A stretch of 64,000 bases of DNA, from NCBI GenBank assembly GCA_032629725.1, contig JAFEVB010000008.1, positions 248,001 to 312,000 of the forward strand, written 5' to 3'. Source of the stretch: Gremmenia infestans. Taxonomy: Eukaryota; Ascomycota; Leotiomycetes; Helotiales; Hamatocanthoscyphaceae. A model generated the notes under the pieces. The model searched no databases, had not been told where the DNA came from, and worked only from the letters and a program-made list of their open reading frames with translations. A program made the position numbers and the translations under genes. Shown piece by piece: positions 25,540 through 38,800 of this stretch. How positions within the stretch are numbered: position 1 is the stretch's first letter; each line of letters begins with the position of its first letter.

Positions 25540-26460
25540 GTTGTTAAGAGGCTTGTTTAAGCTTAAATATGATAGTTATGCTATCTTAATTTCGAAGTTA
25601 AGCGATAATAGAAGCAAGTTATATATAATTATTACTATGCTAAAATGTACTAAGAAGGTGCAGCTACTTTTCTATTAGTATAGCTAAGGCGCTTTGCAAT
25701 ATTAACTTTAAGATCTAGATCTGAGAGGTGGTTAGACCGGCAGCCGCAAGGCTGAGAAAATCTGTTTAACTATAATAGTTGCTAGTATTAATTACAATTA
25801 GGTTTACTGCAGCTACTTAGATATACTACTATATAGCAATGCCGATCTAAAAACCGAAGCCAGTAATAATAAATTTGATATATATATAGTTAGCAAAGCA
25901 GAAACCGCGATAATTATTAGAGATAATAATAACTATAGTAAGTGCCGATCTTATATGCCTAATGCTAAAACTAACATGGTTAAAAAAGTTAAGGGTAAGG
26001 ATATTAACATCTACTAAACAGCAGCTTAATAATATAGGTAAATACTTCAGGTAGTATAAACTTGAGACCTGACCCTTAACTTAGATGATAGCTCTAATAA
26101 TAAGACCAGCTTATATACTAAGAGCAAATATAGCCTCTAGGAGAGTGATAAAACATAGTTAACTCTATATAAAGGAGCAGAAACTGCAAGCCTATTAGTT
26201 TTATAACATGTACATCTTAGTAAAGAGGGTATAAAAAAGTGGTTAGAGGAATGTTTTAATAATAACACTTGATTATAAATGCTTTAATAAATAACCTTAA
26301 GCTTGTATTAATACTAGTAAGGCTAGATGCATGGGTATTTAAGGACACTTCAAGATAAGGTAGTATTGATCAACGTCTAGCATACTACGGGCGAAGACTA
26401 TAGTGCTAGCAACTCCCTTAGGGTACGGAGATATGCTAAGCCGAGGAACTAAATATAAGA
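25540..26460 (+). pseudogene. Unidentified + strand gene relic
   Basis: A + strand frame is open for about 60 codons around 25830-26015 (KAETAIIIRDNNNYSKCRSY) and can be followed to about 26458 with TAA/TAG stops and two TGA. It has an asparagine- and serine-rich middle and a charged segment (SKEGIKKWLEECFNNN). Soon after, a hydrophobic run near 26505 could be a membrane segment. The frame differs from that of the following relic, so the two would need an intron or indel to be one gene. Confidence 0.35.
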
Positions 26461-26639
26461 TAGCCCCTAGTGGTTCCAGACTTGCAACCGCATTTTATTA
26501 ATATTAGCTATTGTAGTAGTTTATATAGTATATAAACTTATAGTTATCTAATACTCCCGCAGTTATTATCTCCGTGTGCCGCCCGTAATATTCTTGCTTG
26601 CACTTTATTATAAGGGCATATACTAGTAGATAAACTATT

Positions 26640-27960
26640 AACTTTAACTATAAGAAGACTAACCTAGAGGACTATACGATCTGGGATAATAATAATGTTA
26701 GCTATATTATAATCGTCCCCTCCTATAGCCCTAGACTTTTATCCGAGCCCTTCGAATTCTTCCCTATAAAGGTAGCACGCTGGCCTCTAAATAAGTGCAT
26801 GTTATAATACGCGTTGGGGGTATATAGCATATAGGCGACCGTGTCCGGAGAGTGGAAGAGAACTGTATATACGCCTACTAGAGACTTTATATTACTACTA
26901 CTTTTATTTCCTAACTTGGATTAGAGGTAAAGCTGGTGCCTATACGAAAGTATACGTTTAACGCAAAAGTAAATCGAACTGCGGGCTCTTACGAATACGC
27001 TAGCGTATAATATTAAGATTATACTTGCAACTATAGATAACCATATCTATAAGATATGCGGTAAGAGCAAGGACCTATCTAAGGCAAGGTTTATGTATAT
27101 AAAGTTAGGTCTATTAGTAGATAGGTTTAACTATAAAAATAAACGTAAGAGTAAAGGTAAGGTCGACTAAGGAGAAACCTGTGAAGGTAACTAGAAGCGC
27201 GGTTAAGGTAGCGCCTAGGTATACACTTGCGATCTTGGATAATATACTTTTAATAGCAAGATTACGTCTCTATAGTATAGCATAGCTATATATAAGTTCA
27301 AGTCCGTAATTAAGGTTATAAATAGGGCTATTAATATAATTGCGCGCAGATACGGATCTGGAGACGAAATCACGTTTGTATCTAAGTTTAAGATTATAGA
27401 TTAGGTTACTAACTTAGTTATAAGCTTGGTTGGGTATATTAAGTTAATAGCAAGCTAGATTAACTAGGAGTTTATATCTAGCATATAGGCAGTCGATTAT
27501 ATAGTAGTAGACGCCCCGGACTTAACTAGGTATAAGGGCTTATATATAGTAAAAGCTAATAGCGTAAATATATATATATTCTACTACGAGTTTAGATATA
27601 TAATTTCGATTACTAACCCGTTTCTAACTATAGTCTTATATATAGTTATGCCTAACTACTTAGACTTACCCGAGTTTTTAAGGACACCTGATATTATTAT
27701 CATAGAGATAATTAAAAATAGGGAGCTAACTTTTATTAACCTTCTAGCTATAAATAGGAATATTGCTCTATCTCTAGTTAAACGTATAAGCATAACTAAG
27801 ATCCTAACTAAAAGGCAGCCTATAATCTACTATATAATATAAAACAAGTTCCTAAATTAGACTACGCTAGAGCTTAAGCCTACCCCTAATAATAGAGTTA
27901 GTAATAGTAACCTTATTTAAAACCCTAAGGCTAAAGAAGCCTATAGTTAATCTTATATAT
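26640..27960 (+). pseudogene. Unidentified + strand gene relic with tryptophan-type stops
   Basis: One frame runs for about 440 codons with long open stretches: about 55 codons from 26643, about 67 near 26980-27170, and over 110 from about 27490 to 27840. Interruptions are TAA/TAG. Around 27165-27240 five TAA/TAG codons cluster in a glycine-, cysteine- and aromatic-rich segment (GETCEGN, VYTCDLG), where lost tryptophans are likely. The C-terminal part (PNYLDLPEFLRTPDIIIIEI) is well preserved. The mix of cysteines and aromatics suggests a secreted or extracellular protein, but I recognise no family and saw no signal peptide. It lies in a run of + strand relics from 22.6 to 30.1 kb. Confidence 0.45.
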
Positions 27961-28199
27961 AAGGATAGATAGCTAAATAGGAGTAAGAGTAGGATATTAA
28001 TTCTAGTCGCACCTAGAAGCAAGAACGTGATAGTAGGCAAGATCTATAAGCTAGATATGGTTAGAGTCTAGTAGAAGCGGAATTTAACTCGTAAGGCCGA
28101 GGGAGAGGATACTTAAGGTCCCTAATAGCTTAGACGTAGTTAGAAGCGCAATAGCGAGTGTAAGCAAGAACTCGGCGATAACTAGAAGCTTAATTAATA

Positions 28200-28910
28200 G
28201 CACTATAATATCCTTTAGTATAAGGATAACTAGTATATAAGGCCGTATAGGTAAGAGCACCTATAAATAGAAGAGCGATTATAAATTTTAGCGTGGGGAT
28301 TCTAGAAGTGGAAGCAGATAATGTCTAGAGGCTTCTCCTATATTACGATTAATCCTAAGATTAACCTTAGTCTAATTAGCATAAAGCTAAAGGGGTATAA
28401 GCTTATATAGTACAACTTTAGTAAAAACCTTTAGCTTGCAGGTAACTACAATTGCATAGTCAAGTGCAACTATCCTCTAGTGCAAGTTCTAGTTAGAGGA
28501 CCTTATTAGAAAAGCGATGCCGATTATGGTTATAAACTTAATCGGAATGCTAGCTATTTTCTCTTCTAGTATCTTATACTATATTCAGCTTAAATCTATA
28601 TTAAGGAGTAATAAATCCCCGTTTTCAGGTGTGGGTAGGTTTATAACGCTATGCCCCAGTTTGGAGTAGGCTACGGCCCTGCTATAATAGAGCTTGTAGG
28701 GTTATTATTAGGTAGGGCTAAAGAGGTAAAGTTTAATAAGTTAATATATATAGAGCTATTTCTAAGTATAGGGTTAGTTAAGAATATGATTTTAATTAAG
28801 AACGCGATACCGGAGCTATAGGTTAATATAGACGCGACAACGGTTAAAGTTATAGAGAGGGCCGTAATTATAACTAGGTAATATATATAAGCGCAATCGG
28901 AACTATATCT
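28200..28910 (+). pseudogene. Unidentified + strand gene relic
   Basis: A + strand frame, one step away from that of the preceding relic, reads from about 28260 to 28910. It includes 64 codons without a stop from the ATG at 28651 (MPQFGVGYGPAIIELVGLLL). Other stops are TAA/TAG. It may be a further exon of the relic upstream, with the frame change hiding an intron near 28000-28200. No domain recognised. Confidence 0.35.
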
Positions 28911-29095
28911 AAGGTGTTTATTATAGCTATAGTATAGTATATATCTAAAACCACCAGCTAGTACCTGATTTAAACCTTACTTAGAGCTGGCTTTAGCCTT
29001 AGATAGTTGCAATTAAGCGGAGACTTCTATATATTAAGCAAATCAGGGTAATACATATATCTAAGGTTATAACCGCGTCCTTTGCGTAATAGGAG

Positions 29096-30142
29096 AGCAC
29101 CTACACTATTATAGATACAAGCGGAGTTCCTCCTTTATACCTCCCGCGCGGAACCGTAATTAAGCTATAGATTATAGATAGGAAGTAGTGCTTAAGCGTA
29201 TCTATATATTAAAGTTATAATATAGTTGCGATTCCGTTTAGAAATTATTAATACCTCCTCCTATACGAATACATATAGAGTTAGCATATTAGGCTTACTA
29301 TATTTTCCGCGCGCCTTTAACGCAGGAACTATATCTTAATAACAACTCTTATATAGTACCTTATACACCTTATAATCAATTCCCGAATTCCAATAGAGCT
29401 GCTAAATAAGAGTAAGTATAAGATCTTATACGCGATTTAAATTGTATAAGGCGTCTGGACTACGATTAAGACTCCGACTACAAGTGCGCGCACTTTCCTA
29501 GCGCTCTTCTAGAATATAGTATAGCATGTATTAAAGAACCCACTCTGGTTTACCTTTAAGACCCTCTGCTTAATAGTAGGTTTTAACTCTCTTAAGCTCC
29601 CTATATATATCTTCTGCTAGAATATACTATTATTAGAGTATTGCTCCGCCTTAGTAACCGCGTGGTTATTATAGGCCGTGATTAGTCCTCTGCTTGGGTA
29701 TAGGGCCGCGGCCATCTATAACCTGCGTTGGAGGCTTGATTGGCTCTATAATCCCTTTATTACTAGAGAGCACTAGCGGACTAGCCTTACCCTAGTAGAT
29801 AAAACCGCAAGCGATATCTTAGCTGGCTTTAGGTTAGCGTGCTTTAACTTACATACTAATATAAACCCTATTAACGGTTAGGCCGTAACCTATAATCCTG
29901 GGGCAACTGCTACCTAATTAGGTTTAAAAACCGTCTTAATACCGCTGGCTTATCTGCTATAGACCTGGAATTAGGCTAGAATATTCTGCTGCTTCTAGTC
30001 CCTTAGAGCTCCTAAGGTCCCTAAGGTTCGGCTCTACCGGATAGTACTCTATAAATATTAAGATATTAAGGCTCCGGCCGTAGCTGTTTCCACTACTACT
30101 ACCACCTTTTATAGCACTAGCACGCGTAGAATATTAGACTTT
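29096..30142 (+). pseudogene. Possible + strand gene relic
   Basis: A single frame can be followed for about 349 codons to a TAA at about 30140. It keeps several tryptophans (WTTIK, LWFTF, RWRLDWLYNP) and a threonine-rich tail. Stops are about one per 14-15 codons, no better than chance in RIP DNA, so the case rests on frame continuity, residue mix and its place after three other + strand relics. Confidence 0.3.
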
Positions 30143-33100
30143 TAAAGATCTATGCAACTACCGCCGCGAACTACTAAGCTTTATAAAGCAGCTAGGATTA
30201 AGAGAAGGTACTAGTAGTTATCCTTAATAAGGTAATAAACTTGAAAAAAGGTTATACGCGTTAGTAAAGACCGGCTATAGAGGGTTTATAACCTAGAACT
30301 TATTCCACTTGCCACCTGACCTACTCTTAGTTAATAGCAAGTCCCTATATTAAAGCAAGCATAACTCTAGGGGAATAACGGCGGAGTTTACGCCCCTTAG
30401 AGCTATTGCGACTTAAGGGGTATTATACTATTAGAGACCCGGGAGGAGCGCCTCCCTATAATTATTATCCGACCTCTACAGGCGTAATAAACAGCCTAAT
30501 AATGCGGGTAGCAACTTAAGGTCTTTAGTACCTATAGATAGCTTTTAAAAGGTATTAGGTTGCAAGGCTTCAAGAGATATAATTTAGCGGGTGGATATTC
30601 GCCGCAGCTTTAAAAGAATCGGCATAGCTTAAAGCTATCGGATATTTAATAAAGGATAAGATAATTAATATAATCTTAATAGCAAATCTAATAAAATTAG
30701 CAGAATATATTACGCTTTCTTTTAGATATATACTTATCCGAAATCCCTAGCCCCCTTAGACCGACTAATGCTTTAAGCATAATTACCTTTAGGCAAATAG
30801 TAGGGATTATCCAAATGCTAGCTTTATAGAGGTTCTAGACAAGCTATAAGATTCCGTAATAGTAGGAGTCTTTTTAGTATCCGATTGCCTTTTCTAGGGA
30901 GTTAGAGTTATAAGGTTTGCGGTTAAGTTTAAAAGCATCCTATAGAGCTAGTAATATAATTATTAACTAAAGGATATATAGCTAAAAGATCCGGATAAAC
31001 TACTAAGGTTAATTTTACTCTAGTGATATTATGGTCGGTCTCTAAAGGTAATAGCGTTAAGGTTAAATTCGGAGGATAATAGTCCTTTAAAGAGTTTAGG
31101 GCTTACTAGATAAAGTAATAAAGCGCGATTAGACGCAAGAAGCAATAGCGGCCGTTCTACCTAGGACTTAGGGATTTAAAGAGCTAGAATAACCTATATA
31201 TCTAGAGGAAAGACGCCGGAATCTACTCTGGTCAGCTAGAAAATAGTTAGTAAAAGCTATAATAAAGAATGCCACTAGCTTAGAAAAGTTTAACCGCTTA
31301 CCCTAGTTAACTACCTAAGCCCTATATTTAACTATAATAACTAAAAGTTAAAGTAAAAACTATATACTCGTAATCCTCTATCTTTATTTACTATTATATC
31401 TTATTTTAAGAATTTTTAAAGAACTTTAAGAAATTTCAATTTTTTTAGTGTTCTTATACTAGGTGTTTTAGGCTTCCTAAGAATATGGACTAGTATCGAT
31501 AAAATTCGGGCACCGGGGCAACTTCTAGCTTATAAGAAGGGCATCTTATTTTCTAATACAACTGACGCGCACTAAATATATATTCTAGGTATTAATCATT
31601 ATAGTACTATGGCTCTATATAGAAACTGCCCTAATCCTCCTTTATAATCGACCCTCCCCTTAGCTTACCTCCTCCTAATCGTCTATATTATTATTCTTAA
31701 AGGTCTTTCCGTCCTTAAATCCACCTATATAGTTAAATCCGCCTTAATCCCCTAGATCTTTTTATCCCTTTATTAACCTCCTAATATATACGCGCTCTAT
31801 TATTATTTTCGTAATTGTACCTATCCCTACGATTATATTCGGACTAGTTTAACTAAACACCTATTGCTAGCGCTATGCCCGCCTAACTCCTAATACATCT
31901 TAATGTCTATTATACTTATTAATATAAATATCTGATAATATATGCATTAAACCCCCTCGATCACTTTAATCCCTAGGTGTAGTACTAATCCATACGGGGC
32001 TATAGTTTAACTATTAATAATCTGTTCTTAATAAATAATAAAGCCTCTAATGCTATCTCCTTAGGAACCTTATATCTCTGCAAATATCTAATCCACTGCT
32101 TGCTATTTAGTTCCTTTGCGTATCCGCATCTACTACTATTGCAAAAGACCTTATAGTACCTCTATATTTACATTTATTAGAGTTTTTAGTCCCTATAGGA
32201 CTATATTATTAATATAGGGGTTAGTTTCTGCATTAAGTTTATTAATTTGTAGGATTCTGCAAATTATATAAGCAAATCGCAGATAGGTCTAAAATGTATT
32301 TCCCTATAGTATTTATTACTAAAAAAGCAGTTTAAACCTTGGTCTTTAATAAGCTATTATGCCTTATATAAACAATTGCTAATGCTTATACTGTTTATTC
32401 TTATCCCGCGCATCTTTACATCTATACATTCTTTAAGACTAGGTATTAAAAGTTTAATGCATCTAGAGAATAAAATTCCTCGCTTAGACTCCCTAAGTAT
32501 CTCCTGGCTAATATATAGAACGCTCTAGTAGTTAAAGTAGAACCGTGTTTAGTTATCCTACAGCTTCCAAATAAGCACTAGGTAGGCTAATAAGGAGAGG
32601 TATATCCTATAACGCAGCCGTAGTCTGCAAATTATAAAGCCCTAATTGCTAAATTAAGGAACACCTATTAATTTAATATAGAATAATAATGCTACTAATA
32701 TATTAATACTACGTCTTAGTCTTATCTTTTTATATCGTTGACGAAAGTCTATTAGCTAATCTATATCTACATTTAGTAGTATCTAATTATATAAAGGAAT
32801 ATATATCCTGATTATAATTATGATATCCGGAGCTTTTCCCTTCCGCCTCTAGATAATATCTTACTCCTTTAGTATTATATCTACTGTCTTATTTAGCACG
32901 TCTATCTCCTTGCTATGGTATCTATATACTAATTTGCTAGAAAGTGATATCCGGGCACTGCGATATTAATTAGCAAGTTGATAACGCAGGATTAATAAGA
33001 TATTACTATTAAGAAATTAAGATCTTACTCTTTATCTTTTTAGCACGCATATATTAGTAAGTACTCGACCTATCTGCATTTCTATTATAGTTAGAGAGAA

Positions 33101-33599
33101 CGCATATTACTAAGTCTTTAGACCTGCTTATAGTAATGTATACTTTCCTTCCCCTATTAGAGGCTTTGAAAAGGGTAGTCTCTCTAAAGATAGCATTTAC
33201 ACTTAATATAACAGCTATCGAAGTTTATAGAGTATTACTCTAGCGGGGCACTACCTTAAAAGCGCTATTTAGGCGTTTCTAGATAATCCTTAGTTTAGAA
33301 CCTTATGTTTCTTTAAGACTAGCTATAGAAAACCTAGACTCTAAAGTTTTATTATCGACTAGTACATAAATTACACGCTAGATTTTCTAATAGTTTTATG
33401 CGTTATCAACAGTCTAGTCCTTGTAGAAATTCTATAAAATCGCCTATACACCTATGCTATTAGCTACTAAGCCTAAGGGCGGAGAGGATGCTTACCTAGC
33501 CCTATTCTATTAACTATATCGAAAAACTTCTCGATTTCTATTTTTAAATCCAACTTATTATAGAGCATTCTTAGAGTTTCAAAATTATTATATATTCCC
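30143..33599. other. RIP-degraded DNA, no gene recognised
   Basis: Both strands give patches that read plausibly for 30-60 codons, for example minus strand 33140-33420, which may extend the relic at 33600-35290 after a frameshift. Nothing identifiable. Confidence 0.3.
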
Positions 33600-35290
33600 C
33601 TATTAATAACTAAAGCTTGAACTCCAGCGGTCTAGGGTTTTAAAACTATTATTTTATAAAATAATTTAGTATATAATAGACAGGAGAATAATTCGAATTT
33701 CCACGGATCCTCTAAATCCTTTTGACTATGGATGAAAATACATATATGATAAAAGGTGTGACTATAAGGCAGCATAGCATCAGGCTTTCTTACAAAACAT
33801 GACAGATATAATAAGTTTAAAAATGTATTATTCCAAAGGAATAATAGAGACTATAGAATCTTCTTATAACTTGCAGCGGTAGTGTAGTAGTCTTTATAGT
33901 TAGAAAATCTACTCTCGATTTCTTATATAATCTGTGGATTCTTTTTATAAGTAGTAAGTGCATCTTAAAGCATTTTTAAGTAGAGCTTATTAAAAATTAA
34001 CTTGGCTTTAAAAACTAGTATATATTAGAGATATTTATAACTTAAGGCTTTTTTACTTACTATATACTCCAGGTGGAAAGCTGTCTAGATAAAGTATAGA
34101 GGCAATAATAGGTGCAAGGACCTCTTTATATTCCATTAGAATTATCCTAATAAATTCGCGAATACATAATAAGAAATCTCTTAGAACTAGATTAGGAATT
34201 CTTAAAGCTTTTATAAAACTATAAGGAAATATAATATCGCATATAAAGTAATAGCAAGCGTAATAAAAGAAAGCTTTAAGGTAGCGGCCGGAAAGAGCTC
34301 TCTAAGCAGCTTTATAAAAGTCTTAGATGTCCTATGATTCTTGCAGAAGTCTTATCCGAATCGTTATAAGCTTTCTATTACTATCTAGAAAGTTAAGGAG
34401 ACGAATTTTAAAAAAACATTCTTTTAGTATACTTTTAACCTTAATATTAGTTAAACTCTTATCCCCTAGAATCTCTTTATTCCTATTCCGCGCGCTAATT
34501 ACTTTTCTAAGTAATATTATAAATATATTTATTGCAAGTTTTTTATTAAAACTGCTACTAGGGTCTATCTATTTAATAAAAATTAGTAGATAAGTAAAGG
34601 TAGTAGAGGGAAATTCCGATGTTAAATATTTTAGTATTGTTAACCAGAAAGCTATAGATTTCGCAGTATTATTAATTCCACCAAAGTCCTTTTCAAATAC
34701 GCACGTGACTATACTAAAGGGGAGAAGAAGTTATATATATATTAGGTGTGTAAAAGTATTAGGTGCAATATCCCGCGGGATGTCTTGATGCTATTAGAGT
34801 AAATATTTTTTAACTTCTAGAAGATCTTTATTAAATAGCTGCAGGATACTATAAAGCTCCCTATTAGTAAGAAGTAAAGGAGAGTTAGCTGTAGAGAATC
34901 CTAGTATTAAATATAGTAGGACTTTTCTATGACTTCTTATTTTTAGCGAAAAAAGGTCTTCTATAAATTTTCTTTTTATCTTCCCTCTAATTATAGTAAT
35001 AAGTTATAGTTTTTAAAACTCCGGATAAGGCAAATGCTAGAGTGTAGAATAAGCCCGAGCATACTTTTGCAAATATAGGTTTCGCCTTTAGTTATAGAGA
35101 TCAAGCTAGATATAATTACTTTAAGCTATAAAAAAGGTTCTGTAAAGCGATAAGAAATAAAAAGTTAGTCCGCTTTAGGTTATTATAGATACGTCTATGT
35201 CTTAGCTGTATATATATAATATTTCTAGGATCTAAGATCTTCCCTCTTAGTTATATCTTTTAGGAGAAGTAATATTACCTATAAGGTAGA
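33600..35290 (-). pseudogene. Long unidentified gene, divergent partner of the DUF3723 gene
   Basis: The minus strand keeps one frame from about 35290 to about 33600 (over 560 codons) without a detected indel. Stops are about one per 21 codons, TAA/TAG, with open runs of about 75 codons (near 34950-34790 and 34560-34340). The protein is hydrophobic-helical with basic residues (KSILKECFFKIRLLNFLDSN, FYYACYYFICDIIFPYSFIK) and looks like a large all-helical domain. No catalytic motif is evident. Its 5' end faces the DUF3723 gene across a spacer filled with tandem repeats, so the two were probably transcribed divergently from a shared promoter region. The + strand ORF at 34327-34593 is its shadow. 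It may be a conserved Starship-associated gene I cannot name. Confidence 0.5.
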
Positions 35291-35302
35291 GTAAGTTATT
35301 AG

Positions 35303-35700
35303 TACTATTACTATCTACTATTCTTAATTCCTAAACATATAGCTAAATACTATTACTATATACTATTCTTAATTCCTAGAAACATAGCTATATAATTCTT
35401 AGTTCCTAGATTAAAGCCAACTAATACTATTACTATATACTATTCTTAATTTCTAGATATATAGCTAAATACTATTACTATATACTATTCTTAATTCCTA
35501 GAAATATAGCTAAATAATACTATTACTATATAATTCTTGGTTCCTAGATTAAAGCTAACTAATACTATTACTATCTACTATTCTTAATTCCTAGAAATAT
35601 AGCTAAATAATACTATTACTATTACTATCTACTATTCTTACTTCCTAGACTTATTCGCCAACTAATACTATTATTTATTAACTAGTTATATACTATTCTA
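35303..35700. repeat. Minisatellite in the spacer between two divergent genes
   Basis: Seven or eight degenerate units of about 45-50 bp fill this spacer. Each is built from 'ctattactat', 'ctattcttaattcctag' and 'atagctaaata'. Two units carry an extra 'cctagattaaagc' segment followed by 'aactaata', giving a higher-order alternation. It lies between the 5' ends of the 33600-35290 (-) and DUF3723 (+) genes and so occupies the likely shared promoter. Units vary little, which suggests array turnover after or during RIP. Confidence 0.8.
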
Positions 35701-35881
35701 AGTTCTTAAAAGTAATAGTATTATTTACTTATATAGTATAGATCTTAGGTCTAAGAAGAAAAGCTAAGCTAGTAGAGTAGGTATAGAAGTTCTAGTACTA
35801 TATACTATTCTCTCTAACTTTTGTTTTATTATAAACCGAGATATTAATATATAGAGGTTCTAATTCCGATAATTTATATAA

Positions 35882-38800
35882 GTTATTTGCAATTTACTTA
35901 CTAATAAAAATTTTCTTATTCTAATAGAACATCTTTCTTCTTCTTTATTAGGGATTGTAAAAGTTGATTTAAATTTACTAAAATTCTATAATACGCGCGA
36001 GTTAGATGATAATATCACCTCTTATCTTTATAATATATTTAAAAACGGCAAGTATAGATGCGATCAAGATTATGACCAAAATATCATTCCTGCTAGCATT
36101 ACTTCAAATAACTTTAAAGTTCTGCTTAAATCTTCTTATATTACTAGAGAAGAGCTTTAGCAGTCTCTTCTTAATCCTGATTTACGTCTAAAAGTTAATA
36201 TAGTAAGCCTTACTATTTATTGCCTCTATAGACTATACTAAATTAAAGCTGCAAAAAGGTTCTTATTATTAGACGACTACTAGTAGATAATTAAGCTTAT
36301 CTCTTTTAATTTAACTAGTATGTTTCTCTTGCTAATAAAAATAAGACTAAGTTACTAAAACAAGGACTATGTAGGTTTTACTTTTAAAGAAGAAGAATAT
36401 TTTTCCTATGAAACTAAATTCTCGGATAGGGAGATATACTAAAATATAAGCTATTACTAGAGGATGATATAATACGACTTAGTATAAGAGTAGATAATCC
36501 GGTTTAGTAAACTAAAACGATTAAATATATTATAGCTCCTAAGACTCTTAGGCTATACTAGTAAGGATATAACGAATAATATTAATAAGCCAAGCTATAT
36601 AAGCCTTCTTAATAATCTTATAAATTTCCCTAGTCTTTAATATAGATTAGAATTAGGCAATTTTTATTAACATCTTACATTATAGTATAATAAAGAGCTC
36701 TAAAGTTATTTATGCTATATATATACTATCTGGACGGTTATAACTCTCTATAAAGAGGAGCTTAAAGAGTTGGTTAATATCTAGACAGTTTAATATTTAT
36801 AAGGGCTTACACCTACCATAAGCACTATAGATTACGAATTAATATTATAGGGCATGCAATCTGGTCTTTTATTTCTAGCTGTAACGGATCTAGTAACTAG
36901 GCTGCAAATATAGGAGGTAATTCTTAGGCTAGATATGCTTATTCCTATAATTAAAACTTTCTATAAAAACTTAAAGTTACTAGAGATTGCTATAAAGATA
37001 ATTAGAGATCAATTTAAGGTTCTAAGACAAGGATCGCTATATAAATCTCTTTATACGATCTGGTCGCATCTAAGAACCTGCTTAATAGAGATTTAGGAGG
37101 GAAGTTTCCATTATAGGATATTACTAAGCCCTAATTAGCATTTTTACTTAGCTTATTTTCAGGTTTTTTTATTAGCCCTAAGGTAATTTCTAAGACTAAG
37201 CACTACTCTACTAAGACTAGATATACAGAGTTAGCTTTTATAGACATTCCCTAATTAAAATTATATAGCTTTATTTGCTAGAAGGGGGCTTTATCTTAGA
37301 TTTCGTAACCCTAAAATACTTAAAAATTGCAGAGCAAATAAAGCTCTAGTAGTTTTACCAAGTTATATATATAAATCCCTTATAACTAATTTAAAGGGAA
37401 TAAAAGAAAGATAGGGCAGGCCTTTTAGAAAAGCTTTTAACTAGCTATAGAGGGACCTTTTTCTTCCTAACCTTGCTACTTCGCAAGCCGGGACCGGTTT
37501 ATAACCCTCGGCTATATTTATCTAAAAAGACTTTATTCAAGCTTTTTTTAAACCTCTTATTTTCTATAACTAGATATGCGAAGATGCAGAGATGGTATTA
37601 GTAGCCCTTTAAAATATAGTAATACTTTAACCTATAAGCTCTTTGCCTAATTAGAACCAGTTATATAAAACTTGGCTATCTCTAGAGAGACCGATTCGCT
37701 AGAGTTTTAAAGGCCCGAGAGATACTACCTTGTCCCCTATAATAATAGTTATAATAGAAAGAGCTTTATAGGCATTAGTATCTTTACTAGAGATGGAATA
37801 GAGCCCTTCCCTAAGACTCTAAGAGTTATCCACCTACTTGCAAAATACAGATATTATAGGAGTTAATACTAGCAGCGATACTATCTCTATATTATCGCCT
37901 ATATTAGATACCAGGAACCCTAGCCGCAGTCGGTCGCCTAATAATAAAGAGCTATCTTCCGAAACTATTACTAAAAGGCTTAACTACTATTATAATTATA
38001 ATAAAGAATCTGCGGAATAGTGCTCTCTTACTATATTATTTAATAATCATAGAGGGAAGGTAGTAGAAGTTGAAATAAGTAAAACTAGGATTGCGGGTCC
38101 TTCTATAGCCTCTATTTCGCTAGGTGCTAGGAGTATTATAGTATGCAATTTACTACTAGGAGAACTTCTTTCTGCTAAAGATCTAGATAAAGAGCTCTAG
38201 GAATCTGATAGAACTATAGTAGCTAATGATAGTTATAAGTCTATAGACACCCCTATAATAACTCTCTGAGATGCCTACTGATCTTTCTTAGACCCTATAT
38301 TAGGAAATATTAATAGGATAAAAGCTAGCGAAAACTAGTAAAATTAATAATTCTCCGGATTGCATTTACCTATAACCAAGCCTAGGGATGCTAGATCATT
38401 CCTAAACCTAAATATAGCAGTAAGATTATATTTGCGGACATCTGGAAAGTTCTTAAAGAATAATAAGAAGAGATGAACTATAAAATATAAGAGAAGAACA
38501 CGAAGCTAAAGATCTTTCCTAGGGCTAAAACTATAAGGTTCAAAGCTAAATAATAATACTAATAGTAATTTAACTAGCGTGGAAACATATAGTAAAACTA
38601 GTATTAATCTTTAGAGTGCGATAAGAGAAGCTAGATCTTTCTTAGCCCTACGCTCTACTACCTTGGTAAACCCTAGTATCTTAGCTTAAATGGGAGTGGA
38701 AGTGTTAGGAGGGCAGCAGGATTCTATAAAATTTTTTAAGTATAATAGAATAATATACTTGTTGCAATACTTAGACTATATAGATAAATACTTGCAAAAA

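Noticed and set aside
34327..34593. 88-codon + strand ORF
   Set aside because: It lies antisense to the best-preserved part of the 33600-35290 minus-strand gene.
36006..36191. 61-codon + strand ORF
   Set aside because: It overlaps the DUF3723 frame in another phase; the DUF3723 frame has the recognisable motifs.
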